Positions 1-5,745 are shown, numbered from the stretch's first letter. The stretch is 6,998 nt of DNA from Nitrospirae bacterium GWC2_42_7 (GCA_001803645.1 MHDW01000002.1:2111-9108), one strand, 5' to 3'. Translations and numbers: made by a program. The notes: a model not told the origin generated them from the letters alone.

Positions 1-2
1 GC

Positions 3-200
3 ATTGACTGTGGTGTAGAGTGGAAGGATATAGAAACACTTACCGGCGATGATATCATTCCTCCTTATACATGGAAAGTTCCGCCGCTTAAAATCGCACC
101 TGATTGCAGTTTAATCAAAGTGAAATTGAAAGACATAAAGGGCAAATCGCTGGGTACTGATTCGATTCAATTAACACTTTTGCCGTCTGAACCCATATAA
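3..200 (+). CDS. C-terminal fragment of a probable secreted Ig-like/beta-sandwich protein (5' end outside window)
   Basis: An open frame enters from the left edge and ends at TAA 198-200, giving 65 residues. The fragment starts with DCGVEWKDIETLTG, continues with YTWKVPPLK, and ends with CSLIKVKLKDIKGKSLGTDS followed by a short beta-strand-like tail. This order (a 'D-G-G-x-T-W' type turn, then 'Y-x-W-x-V-P', then 'C-x-I-K-V-x-L-K-D-x-x-G-x-x-x-G-x-D') resembles the last repeat of extracellular Ig-like or Ser/Thr-rich-anchor-like beta-sandwich domains, which often end bacterial surface proteins and secreted proteases. That assignment is by recalled pattern only. Signal peptide, catalytic domain and full length cannot be seen. 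The next gene starts 21 bp downstream on the same strand, so the two may share a transcript. The reading frame is well supported; the family call is moderate. Confidence 0.55.
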   Translation: MDCGVEWKDIETLTGDDIIPPYTWKVPPLKIAPDCSLIKVKLKDIKGKSLGTDSIQLTLLPSEPI

Positions 201-221
201 CAACGAAGGAGCAAGACAGAA

Positions 222-539
222 ATGAAAAAGTTTCCATCTCAATATTTAAAGATCGGGGAAAAATTTAAGAAGTATCATGACGCGCTCAGCAATCTCGGGA
301 AGGCCGCAAAGGAAGCAGGTCCGCTCGATGAGAAGACCTCACAGCTTATCCAGCTTGCCGCAGCCGCAGCCATAAGGTCAGAGGGCTCAGTTCATTCACA
401 TGCAAGAAGGGCACTTGAGGCCGGTGCAAAACCTGATGAGATCTATCACGCCTTACTGCTCCTGACAAGCACTATAGGTTTTCCGAATGTCTCAGCAGCG
501 TTGTCTTGGGCTGAAGACGTTTTAAAGAAGAAAAAATAA
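222..539 (+). CDS. Carboxymuconolactone decarboxylase (CMD/AhpD-fold) family protein, cysteine-less
   Basis: A 105-residue, mostly helical protein of the single-domain length typical of the CMD/AhpD fold. The core signature is at residues 52-80: a segment ending E54-G-S-V57-H-S-H60, then ARRALEAGAKPDEIYHALLL. AhpD-like peroxidase members have C-x2-C-x2-H here. In this protein H60 keeps its place, but the two cysteine positions are E54 and V57, so a thiol-disulfide or peroxidase mechanism is unlikely. I recall an EGxVHSH subgroup in anaerobic bacteria and archaea, so this is probably a subfamily trait rather than damage. The physiological reaction is unknown and true carboxymuconolactone decarboxylation is not implied. 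The start is set by AAGGAG at 206-211, 10 nt before ATG. The C-terminus is a lysine run (KKKK). The gene follows a secreted-protein fragment and precedes a repeat element, so context says little. Confidence 0.85.
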   Translation: MKKFPSQYLKIGEKFKKYHDALSNLGKAAKEAGPLDEKTSQLIQLAAAAAIRSEGSVHSHARRALEAGAKPDEIYHALLLLTSTIGFPNVSAALSWAEDVLKKKK

Positions 540-546
540 ATTCAAA

Positions 547-768
547 TCACCGCAGAGACGCCAAAAGCGCAGAGAGTTTGTATTCTTAAACTCCCCTCCT
601 TGGTTAAGGAGGGGTCTCCCGAAGGGAGGGGGTGGTTTGCCTGAACCTATTACCACCCCGGCCTTCGGCCACCCCTCCTAAAATAGGAGGGGAGTTTAAA
701 AGATAAATTTCTGGCCTCTCAACTACAAAATAAAATATAACTTTGCGCTCTTTGCGCCTCTGCGGTGA
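547..768. repeat. Composite nested inverted-repeat element (outer CGCAGAG-type arms)
   Basis: The outer arms are 547-574 and the inverse of 741-768. They match at 24 of 28 positions, including an unbroken outermost 11 bp (TCACCGCAGAG). Between them sits a second palindromic unit (586-699) and an AT-rich spacer (700-740). The CACCGCAGAG...GCGCAGAG type of sequence is, from memory, a recurrent dispersed intergenic repeat in several environmental bacterial lineages. No convincing target-site duplication is visible and no plausible protein is encoded inside; the minus-strand frame here is GC-palindrome translation. It could be a non-autonomous mobile element, a REP-like unit with another inserted in it, or a structured transcript segment between the CMD gene and the operon promoter. 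Confidence 0.7.
586..699. repeat. Inner multi-hairpin palindrome (REP-like, arms 586-636 and 652-699)
   Basis: The outermost 15 bp (586-600 against 685-699) are perfect inverted copies. Each arm holds two hairpins. The left arm has a 9-bp stem 593-601/606-614 with loop GGTT, then CTCCC-GAA-GGGAG at 616-628. The right arm has GGCC-TTC-GGCC at 660-670, then a 9-bp stem 672-680/684-692 with loop AAA. GGGGTGGT (629-636) also pairs with ACCACCCC (652-659) around a 15-nt loop, so the whole can fold as a cruciform or cloverleaf. There is no U-tract after any stem, so it does not read as a classical terminator. Confidence 0.75.
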
Positions 769-800
769 GCATTTTTTACATAGCTGAACTATTGCGTTTT

Positions 801-830
801 TTGAATCCTTATCATCAAATGTTCTACAAT
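801..830 (+). promoter_or_regulatory. Candidate sigma70-type promoter for the aminotransferase-era-nuclease-recO operon
   Basis: TTGAAT at 801-806 (4 of 6 to the -35 consensus) and TACAAT at 825-830 (5 of 6 to the -10 consensus) are separated by 18 bp, about 100 bp before the first gene of the operon. No other gene lies between. The predicted leader (about 838-931) contains only a weak AACC/GGTT 4-bp hairpin and no recognised riboswitch. This call is by eye only. Confidence 0.4.
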
Positions 831-931
831 ATCTCACCAAAGTAATTCATAAGCAATAATAACCCTGAAAGGTTCTTATAACTCATACAAATGATGGATT
901 TTAAAATTTAATAAACACGAGAGGTATGTCT

Positions 932-2122
932 ATGCTTTCAGAACGCGCAAAGAAAATTAAACCTTCGCCGACACTGGCAATTGATTCAAAGGCAAAATCC
1001 ATGAAAGCCTCAGGTATTGATGTAATAAGTTTTGGCGTTGGAGAGCCTGACTTCGATACCCCGGATAATATCAAGGAAGCTGCTGTTAAGGCAATGAAGG
1101 ACGGCTTTACGAAGTACACGGCTGTTGGCGGAATAGATGCTTTAAAAGATGCGATAATAGAAAAGCTCGAAAAGGACAATGGGATCTCATATAAAAGAGA
1201 GGAGATCATTGTGTCCTGCGGGGCAAAACATAGTCTTTATAATATTGCGCAGGCGATATATGGGCCGGGAGATGAGGTGATAATACCTTCGCCGTACTGG
1301 GTTTCTTATCCTGATCAGGTGCTGCTTAATGATGCTACGCCTGTTTTTGTGAAGACCTATGAGAAAGATTCTTTTATTTTGAGGCCTGAGGCGCTTCAGG
1401 CCGCGATAACAAAAAAGACTAAGGCCATAATACTTAATTCTCCTTCAAACCCCACCGGACTGACCTATGATAAAAAAGCACTTGAGGGGATTGCAGAGGC
1501 TGCATTAAAGCACAATTTCTATATAGTCTCTGATGAGATATATGAAAAGCTTTTATATGACGGGGTCAAGCATGTAAGCATCGCTTCCCTCGGGAAAGAA
1601 GTGCAGGCCAGGACAATAGTTGTCAACGGACTTTCTAAATCGCATGCAATGACAGGCTGGAGGATCGGTTATGCTGCAGGCCCTGCTGAGATTGTAAAGG
1701 CCATGACGAATATCCAGAGCCAGTCAACCTCTAATCCTAATTCCATAGCGCAGAAGGCTGCGGTAGAAGCTTTGAAAGGCCCGCAGGATTTTATAGGGAA
1801 GATGCTTGTGGAATTTGACATGAGAAGAAAATATCTTGTTTCTGAACTCAACAAGATCAAAGGCATGAGCTGTATAACTCCTACAGGCGCATTTTACGCC
1901 TTCCCTAATACTTCAAAGATCTACGGCAGGAGCTTTAAAGATAAAAAAATATCTTCTTCAACTGATCTTGCTCTTTATCTTCTTGATGAGGCAAAGGTTG
2001 CTCTTGTCCATGGTGAAGCCTTTGGTGATGACAACTATATCAGGCTGTCATACGCAACATCTTTGGATGAGATCAAGAGAGGTGTAGAGAGGATAAACGA
2101 GGCCTTGGACAGGCTCGAATAA
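932..2122 (+). CDS. aspC: Pyridoxal-phosphate aminotransferase, aspartate aminotransferase Ib-like (class I/II)
   Basis: Catalyses PLP-dependent amino-group transfer, most likely aspartate plus 2-oxoglutarate to oxaloacetate plus glutamate in the cytosol; some relatives also use prephenate. The start is placed at ATG 932 because GAGAGG (919-924) lies 7 nt before it but only 1 nt before the in-frame ATG at 926. The product is 396 residues, normal for the family, beginning MLSERAKKIKPSPTLAID. Visible fold-type I landmarks (396-residue numbering): GVGEPDFDTP near 36, SPYWVSYPD near 120, NSPSNPTG near 170, SDEIYEKL near 201 (Asp for the PLP ring nitrogen), SKSHAMTGWRIGY with Schiff-base lysine K236, and YIRLSYATS with carboxylate-binding R371. 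All key residues are present. Exact substrate range cannot be read from sequence. It is first in a four-gene operon and its TAA directly abuts the era ATG. Confidence 0.92.
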   Translation: MLSERAKKIKPSPTLAIDSKAKSMKASGIDVISFGVGEPDFDTPDNIKEAAVKAMKDGFTKYTAVGGIDALKDAIIEKLEKDNGISYKREEIIVSCGAKHSLYNIAQAIYGPGDEVIIPSPYWVSYPDQVLLNDATPVFVKTYEKDSFILRPEALQAAITKKTKAIILNSPSNPTGLTYDKKALEGIAEAALKHNFYIVSDEIYEKLLYDGVKHVSIASLGKEVQARTIVVNGLSKSHAMTGWRIGYAAGPAEIVKAMTNIQSQSTSNPNSIAQKAAVEALKGPQDFIGKMLVEFDMRRKYLVSELNKIKGMSCITPTGAFYAFPNTSKIYGRSFKDKKISSSTDLALYLLDEAKVALVHGEAFGDDNYIRLSYATSLDEIKRGVERINEALDRLE

Positions 2123-3010
2123 ATGCAAAAATCTTTTCGTTCAGGTTATGTTTCATTGATAGGCAAGCCTAATGTTGGCAAGTCCACGCTCCTGAACCTC
2201 TTTCTCGGCCAGAAGATATCCATTGTAACTGAAAAACCACAGACCACAAGAAACAGGATCCTGGGGATAAAGACCCTTGAGGATGCGCAGATCCTATTTA
2301 TTGATACGCCGGGTATTCACAGGCCTAAACATATGCTTGGAGAGGCAATGGTCAGGACAGCAACTAATACTCTCAATGAGATAGACCTTATTGTTTTTGT
2401 AACTGAGGCAGAACTGCCTGCAATGCCTGATAAGGAGATAATTGGCCTGCTTAAGAATTTTAACAAGCCTGTTATACTCGCGATAAACAAGATAGATAAA
2501 GCAAAAAAATCAGAACTGCTGACAATCATAGATGAATATGGGAAGCTCTTTCCTTTTAAAGAAATAGTTCCGTTGTCCGCGCGCAAGCAGGATGGCACAG
2601 ATGAACTTCTTGGAAGTATAATGAAATATCTGCCTGAAGGCCCAAAGTTTTATCCTGATGAACAGATCACAGACCAGATAGAGAGATTTATGGCTGCCGA
2701 GATAATAAGAGAGAAGATAATGGAGAAGACCTCGGAAGAAATACCACATTCAGTAGCGGTCGAGATTGTAGACTGGAAACAAAGGGAAGACGGCCTTGTG
2801 TCCATAAGCACCAATATTTATGTTGAAAGAGAAGGCCAAAAGGGTATAATTATAGGCGGGAAAGGTAAAATGCTGAAATTAATAGGAAGTCTGTCGCGGG
2901 TTGATATCGAAAGGATGCTCGGAACTAAGGTTTTTCTCGAGATAAGGGTAAAGGTAAGAAAGGGATGGCGCGACGACAAAAAAGCTTTAAGTGAAATGGG
3001 GTATTTCTGA
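2123..3010 (+). CDS. era: GTPase Era (ribosome assembly, 30S maturation)
   Basis: Essential GTPase that binds the 3' end of 16S rRNA and checks 30S subunit maturation. The protein is 295 residues, the usual Era length. The N-terminal G domain shows all five motifs: G1 GKPNVGKST (14-22), G2 threonines in QTTRNR (about 41-42), G3 DTPG (61-64), G4 NKID (122-125) and G5 LSAR (151-154). The C-terminal KH RNA-binding domain carries the GIIIGGKGKMLK loop (241-252) and the typical Era ending with KVRKGWRDDKKALSEMGY. The ATG directly follows the aminotransferase TAA and no good Shine-Dalgarno is seen, so translation is probably coupled to the upstream gene. The final A of its TGA is also the first base of the next ATG. 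Nothing is missing or unusual in the protein. Confidence 0.97.
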   Translation: MQKSFRSGYVSLIGKPNVGKSTLLNLFLGQKISIVTEKPQTTRNRILGIKTLEDAQILFIDTPGIHRPKHMLGEAMVRTATNTLNEIDLIVFVTEAELPAMPDKEIIGLLKNFNKPVILAINKIDKAKKSELLTIIDEYGKLFPFKEIVPLSARKQDGTDELLGSIMKYLPEGPKFYPDEQITDQIERFMAAEIIREKIMEKTSEEIPHSVAVEIVDWKQREDGLVSISTNIYVEREGQKGIIIGGKGKMLKLIGSLSRVDIERMLGTKVFLEIRVKVRKGWRDDKKALSEMGYF

Positions 3011-3462
3011 TGCTGGTTGAGATGAAGGTCGAGGGGCTTCTTTTTGATCCGAGAAGCAATATGTATATACTTCTCCTGAAGGAAATTGATGGAGCCGGAA
3101 CACTCCCGATCTGGATCGGCAAACCTGAGGCGGATTCAATAGCGCTGGCATTAGGAAGAGTTGCAACTCCGAGGCCCCTGACGCATGACCTTATTAAAAA
3201 TGTTGTAGAAGGGCTTAAGCTGAAGATGACAAGGATAGTTATCACTGAAATAATAGATAGCACCTATTATGCGCTTATTTACGTCAGTGACGGAAAAAAG
3301 GAAACATTGATCGATTCAAGGCCGAGTGATGCTGTGGCTGTTGCCCTCCGGTGCAGAGTTCCGATATTTGTTGAGGAGAGCATAATGGCCACTAAAACAG
3401 CCGATGAGCTGGATGAATGGCTAAAAAATCTCAAGCCCGAAGATTTTGGAAATATTATGTAA
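3010..3462 (+). CDS. DUF151 / bifunctional nuclease (BFN) domain protein
   Basis: A 150-residue protein matching the DUF151 (bifunctional nuclease) family, whose plant member has been described with DNase and RNase activity; bacterial roles are mostly undefined. Recognisable family segments are LPIWIGKPEADSIALAL (32-48), RPLTHDL (55-61) and IDSRPSDAVAVALR (101-114), followed by VPIFVEESI and a short acidic helix. Length is normal. The start ATG shares one base with the era TGA (TGATG), and the stop shares one base with the recO ATG (TAATG), so it is translationally nested between a ribosome-assembly GTPase and a recombination mediator. That position fits a nucleic-acid function but does not prove one. 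No signal peptide or membrane segment is visible. Confidence 0.9.
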   Translation: MLVEMKVEGLLFDPRSNMYILLLKEIDGAGTLPIWIGKPEADSIALALGRVATPRPLTHDLIKNVVEGLKLKMTRIVITEIIDSTYYALIYVSDGKKETLIDSRPSDAVAVALRCRVPIFVEESIMATKTADELDEWLKNLKPEDFGNIM

Positions 3463-4187
3463 TGCTTCAGAGAACAGAAGGAATAGTATTAAGGACAAAT
3501 CCGTACGGAGAAGCTGACCTTATTGTTACATACCTCACAAAAGACTATGGCATAGTTAAGACCTTTGCAAAAAGCCCCCGTAAGATCAAAAGCAGGTTCG
3601 GAAGCAGCCTTGAACCTCTCACATATTCAAAGATCTCATTCTGGGGAAAAGAGGACTCCGCTCTGCCGAGGCTGACACAGGCTGATATCATATACCCGTT
3701 TCATGTATTGAGAAGCTCTCTGAAAAGTTTTTTAAAGGTCTCCGAGATGATAGAAATAACATTATCTTTTGTTCCTGAGAGAGATCCAAGCCCGAAAGCT
3801 TATTCTTTGCTCATTAATATGCTGCGCGCTTTTGAGGAGGACAGCAGTGACCGTATGCTTGTGATATATTACAAGCTGAAGCTTCTCGATGTAACAGGCT
3901 TTCTCCCGAAAATTACAGGCTGCGGCAGGTGCGGAAATGCAGGCCATGATTTTTATCTGTCACACGGAACTGTATTGTGCGAAAAATGCTCAAAGGGTTT
4001 TGAGACATCATTCAGGATATCTGCCGGCCTTGTGAATTTCTATAAGAATCTGCTTGAATGGAATATATCGCATATAAAAAGGATCAAGCCATCTGACGCC
4101 CTTGTTTTAGAGCTTTCGATGCTTATTGATGAACACATAAGATATGTGACAGAAAAAAGTCTTAAGACACGGGCGTTCAGGGTATAG
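3462..4187 (+). CDS. recO: DNA repair/recombination mediator RecO
   Basis: RecO works with RecR (and RecF) to load RecA on SSB-coated single-stranded DNA. The product is 241 residues, the usual size. The N-terminal OB-fold starts with the family pattern MLQRTEGIVLRTNPYGEADLI, followed by DYGIVKTFAKSPRK and the GSSLEPLTYSKISF strand. The C-terminal part has a four-cysteine zinc site, CGRC (154-157) and CEKC (173-176), and ends with RAFRV. I chose ATG 3462, overlapping the upstream TAA by one base, over an in-frame ATG at 3417. The latter would add 15 residues read from inside the nuclease gene in another frame and before the conserved start. No separate Shine-Dalgarno is seen, consistent with coupling. 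It converges on dksA with a 12-bp gap and no visible terminator. Confidence 0.95.
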   Translation: MLQRTEGIVLRTNPYGEADLIVTYLTKDYGIVKTFAKSPRKIKSRFGSSLEPLTYSKISFWGKEDSALPRLTQADIIYPFHVLRSSLKSFLKVSEMIEITLSFVPERDPSPKAYSLLINMLRAFEEDSSDRMLVIYYKLKLLDVTGFLPKITGCGRCGNAGHDFYLSHGTVLCEKCSKGFETSFRISAGLVNFYKNLLEWNISHIKRIKPSDALVLELSMLIDEHIRYVTEKSLKTRAFRV

Positions 4188-4199
4188 CTAAGACAGATC

Positions 4200-4814
4200 C
4201 TATTCCCTGAGCTTTTCTTCTTCTTCCTGAATGGTTTTGCAGTTTATGCACATTGTGGTGACAGGTCTTGCCTCAAGTCTTTTGATCTCAATTTCCTCTC
4301 CGCAGTCCTCACAAATGCCGAATGTCTTGGTTTCTAAGCGGTCAAGGGCCTCGTCTATTTTTCTCAGAAGACGCTGTTCTCTTCCTCTAAGACGAAGCAT
4401 GAAATTAATGTCTGTTTCAGCTGTAGCCTGATCTCCCTGATCAGGGAATGTGGTCTGTCCCGGAAGTTCGTTCAGCGCTTCTTCAGCTTCATCGAGAAGG
4501 GAATCCTTATGCATAAGGAGTTTTGACTTGATGTCCTGAATCTTTCTTTCCCTGTAAGAAGACGTTTTTGTGGAAGCTTTTTTTGATTTAACCGTTTTCT
4601 TTAAAACAGGTGAGGATGAAGTTGTTTTTTTAGGTTTTGAAATAACGGCCTTTGTTTTTACTATTGCCTTTACTTTTGCTTTTGTCTTTACTTTTGCCTG
4701 TGCAGGTTTCTTTTTTATAGAGGTTTTAGCAGTTTTAACTAAAGGTTTATTTACAGATTTAGATTTAGTTTTTCCTGCAGATTTCTTTTGTTTTATATTT
4801 TTGATTTTAGCCAT
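4200..4814 (-). CDS. dksA: DksA/TraR-family RNA polymerase-binding protein with histone-H1-like lysine-rich N-terminal tail
   Basis: DksA binds the RNA polymerase secondary channel and, with ppGpp, resets promoter activity. Residues 87-204 are a complete DksA: coiled-coil helix YRERKIQDIKSKLL onward, tip DQGDQA (D125, D128, A130, equivalent to the essential DxxDxA tip), return helix FMLRLRGREQRLLRKIDEALDRLE, and a C4 zinc finger CEDC (168-171) / CINC (189-192) with IKRLEARPVTTM between. Residues 1-86 are an added tail with about 30 lysines and no Asp, Glu, Arg or aromatic residue, rich in A/T/S/V/P, like histone H1 or nucleoid-binding tails. The start is supported by AGGAG (4824-4820) 5 nt before ATG. 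An internal start would cut the first coiled-coil helix. A candidate promoter is at 4840-4869. The gene converges on recO. Confidence 0.93.
   Translation of the reverse strand: MAKIKNIKQKKSAGKTKSKSVNKPLVKTAKTSIKKKPAQAKVKTKAKVKAIVKTKAVISKPKKTTSSSPVLKKTVKSKKASTKTSSYRERKIQDIKSKLLMHKDSLLDEAEEALNELPGQTTFPDQGDQATAETDINFMLRLRGREQRLLRKIDEALDRLETKTFGICEDCGEEIEIKRLEARPVTTMCINCKTIQEEEEKLRE
4668..4697. repeat. Short in-gene direct repeat in the lysine-tail coding region
   Basis: CTTTACTTTTGC occurs at 4668-4679 and again at 4686-4697, an 18-bp (six-codon) step within the dksA tail. On the minus strand it encodes repeated K-V-K-type units. It suggests that the tail grew by slippage or local duplication. 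Confidence 0.6.
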
Positions 4815-4839
4815 ATTAGCTCCTGTTTTGAATTTTAAT

Positions 4840-4869
4840 ACAGTAACAAAACAGCTTCATCTTAGTCAA
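4840..4869 (-). promoter_or_regulatory. Candidate sigma70-type promoter for dksA
   Basis: Read on the minus strand, TTGACT (4869-4864, 5 of 6 to the -35 consensus) is followed after 18 bp by TACTGT (4845-4840, 3 of 6 to the -10 consensus). It lies in the 125-bp gap between the PilZ-like gene and dksA, giving a leader of about 20 nt with the AGGAG ribosome site. The -35 is good and the -10 weak. Confidence 0.35.
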
Positions 4870-4939
4870 GAAATTAAGAATGAAAACCATGTTTGTTTTT
4901 GAAGAAAAAAGAAGAATAATCAGTAAAATGCAGCAAAAA

Positions 4940-5485
4940 TCAAGCGCAGTTTGTTTGTGATCTTATGAAACCTATGAGGGATTGTCTGCTTTCTTCGTCA
5001 ATATCTGTAAATTGAACACCGATGCCTGCTTCTTCATCGCTGACATTGAGAAAATTCAGATGAACGACTTTGGCGACTATTTTTATAGCCTCCTGTAGTC
5101 CTGGAACATGAAGATAGAGGCATATATCGGAATCGATCTTGTGCTGTACCTTAGTTTTAATAAACATGCCGCCGCTGCTTACGTTTTTGGTATATTCGGT
5201 AAGAAAATTATCGAAATTTGTGTAGTTGACCTTAAGGGTTGTCTCGCATCTCTTGTCCTCTCTTTCATCAACGTGCGGAATTTCTACTTCGTCAACAGAA
5301 GTAATGCTAATAATTGAACCGCATTCAGGGCAGGGGATTTCAGGAAAAGGATTCTGCTCTAAATGAACTTCCGAAAGGATCTCCTTGCACTGAGGGCATT
5401 GGTGCTGTTTCCTTGTAACAGATTCGCTGGAGGTCTTTGCACCAAAATCTTTCTTGAAATCTTCAAATTCACTGGACATTAACAT
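4940..5485 (-). CDS. Zinc-ribbon plus PilZ-like (TIGR02266-type) domain protein
   Basis: A 181-residue soluble protein of two parts. Residues 28-57 form a zinc ribbon with two Cys pairs, CPQC (30-33) and CPEC (52-55). Residues 84-176 resemble the PilZ-like domain described as a Myxococcus paralogous family (TIGR02266): LKVNYTNFDNFLTEYTKNVSSGGMFIKT, then a C-LYLHVPG strand, IVAKVVHL, and GIGVQFTDIDEESRQSLIGFI. The NVSSGG element (101-106) matches the PilZ N/D-x-S-x-x-G motif. An R-x3-R string (R75-R79) precedes the domain, but whether it occupies the c-di-GMP arginine position is unclear, since many TIGR02266 members do not bind the nucleotide. No membrane segment is seen. No Shine-Dalgarno precedes ATG 5485 or the in-frame ATG 5479, so the exact start is uncertain. 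The role is probably regulatory (motility, surface or adhesion control) but unproven. Confidence 0.8.
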   Translation of the reverse strand: MLMSSEFEDFKKDFGAKTSSESVTRKQHQCPQCKEILSEVHLEQNPFPEIPCPECGSIISITSVDEVEIPHVDEREDKRCETTLKVNYTNFDNFLTEYTKNVSSGGMFIKTKVQHKIDSDICLYLHVPGLQEAIKIVAKVVHLNFLNVSDEEAGIGVQFTDIDEESRQSLIGFIRSQTNCA

Positions 5486-5486
5486 A

Positions 5487-5530
5487 ATTATAAAAGAGTA
5501 TTATATGTTAAAGCAATACAATTGATGTAA
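5487..5530 (-). promoter_or_regulatory. Candidate promoter region with two TATAAT boxes upstream of the PilZ-like gene
   Basis: On the minus strand two perfect TATAAT hexamers lie at 5505-5500 and 5492-5487. Possible -35 partners are TTACAT (5530-5525, 19-bp spacer) for the first and TTGCTT (5516-5511, 18-bp spacer) for the second. The downstream box nearly touches ATG 5485, so its transcript would begin just before ATG 5479, that is, almost leaderless. The region is AT-rich, so chance matches are possible. Confidence 0.35.
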
Positions 5531-5576
5531 AGCAAGTAATCTTTCAGTTATGGGTGGAGTGTTAGAAATTAAAAGT

Positions 5577-5739
5577 AACCCACCCCTGCACCCCTCCCAA
5601 GAGGGGACTGTTTATCAAGTCTGTTATCCCTGTACCCCTCTAGGGAGGGGACTTGTGGAAAAATAATCTTTTCCAAAGAGAACACATGGCGGAAGTCTTT
5701 ATTTTAATTCCCCTCTTGGGAGGGGTGCAGGGGTGGGTT
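5577..5739. repeat. GC-rich inverted-repeat element with perfect 31-bp arms (MITE/REP-like)
   Basis: Positions 5577-5607 and 5709-5739 are exact inverted copies over 31 bp, separated by 101 bp. Each arm contains its own hairpin of the form CCCCTC-N4-GAGGGG (5591-5606; 5710-5725). A third, diverged copy in the left-arm orientation sits between them (5635-5650). The outer portion reads ACCCACCCCTGCACCCCTCC. No protein is encoded and no target-site duplication is evident. It fills most of the 303-bp gap between yajQ and the PilZ-like gene, so transcripts running from yajQ would carry a very stable long hairpin. It may affect transcript ends but has no terminator U-tract. Confidence 0.8.
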
Positions 5740-5745
5740 TTCCTC

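Noticed and set aside
604..840. Minus-strand 78-codon open frame
   Set aside because: It is mostly translation of the GC-rich palindrome (586-699) and outer repeat arm, with no ribosome site and no family resemblance.
926..931. Upstream ATG for the aminotransferase
   Set aside because: It lies 1 nt from the Shine-Dalgarno, too close for initiation; ATG 932 has 7-nt spacing and matches the usual family N-terminus.
3417..3461. Longer recO start
   Set aside because: The extra 15 residues are out-of-frame translation of the DUF151 gene end and precede the conserved RecO N-terminus; the TAATG junction at 3460-3464 is the better start.
4188..4199. Bidirectional terminator between convergent recO and dksA
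   Set aside because: The gap is only 12 bp and no stem with T-tract is visible on either strand there.
4570..4902. Plus-strand 110-codon frame rich in Phe/Val that looks like a membrane protein
   Set aside because: It is the complement of the lysine-codon-rich dksA tail; AAA/AAG codons read backwards give Phe/Leu runs. The opposite strand has a complete DksA with a good ribosome site.
5577..5739. CRISPR array or small RNA gene
   Set aside because: Copies are inverted and themselves palindromic with unequal spacing, not direct repeats with uniform spacers; no promoter/terminator pair supports an RNA gene.
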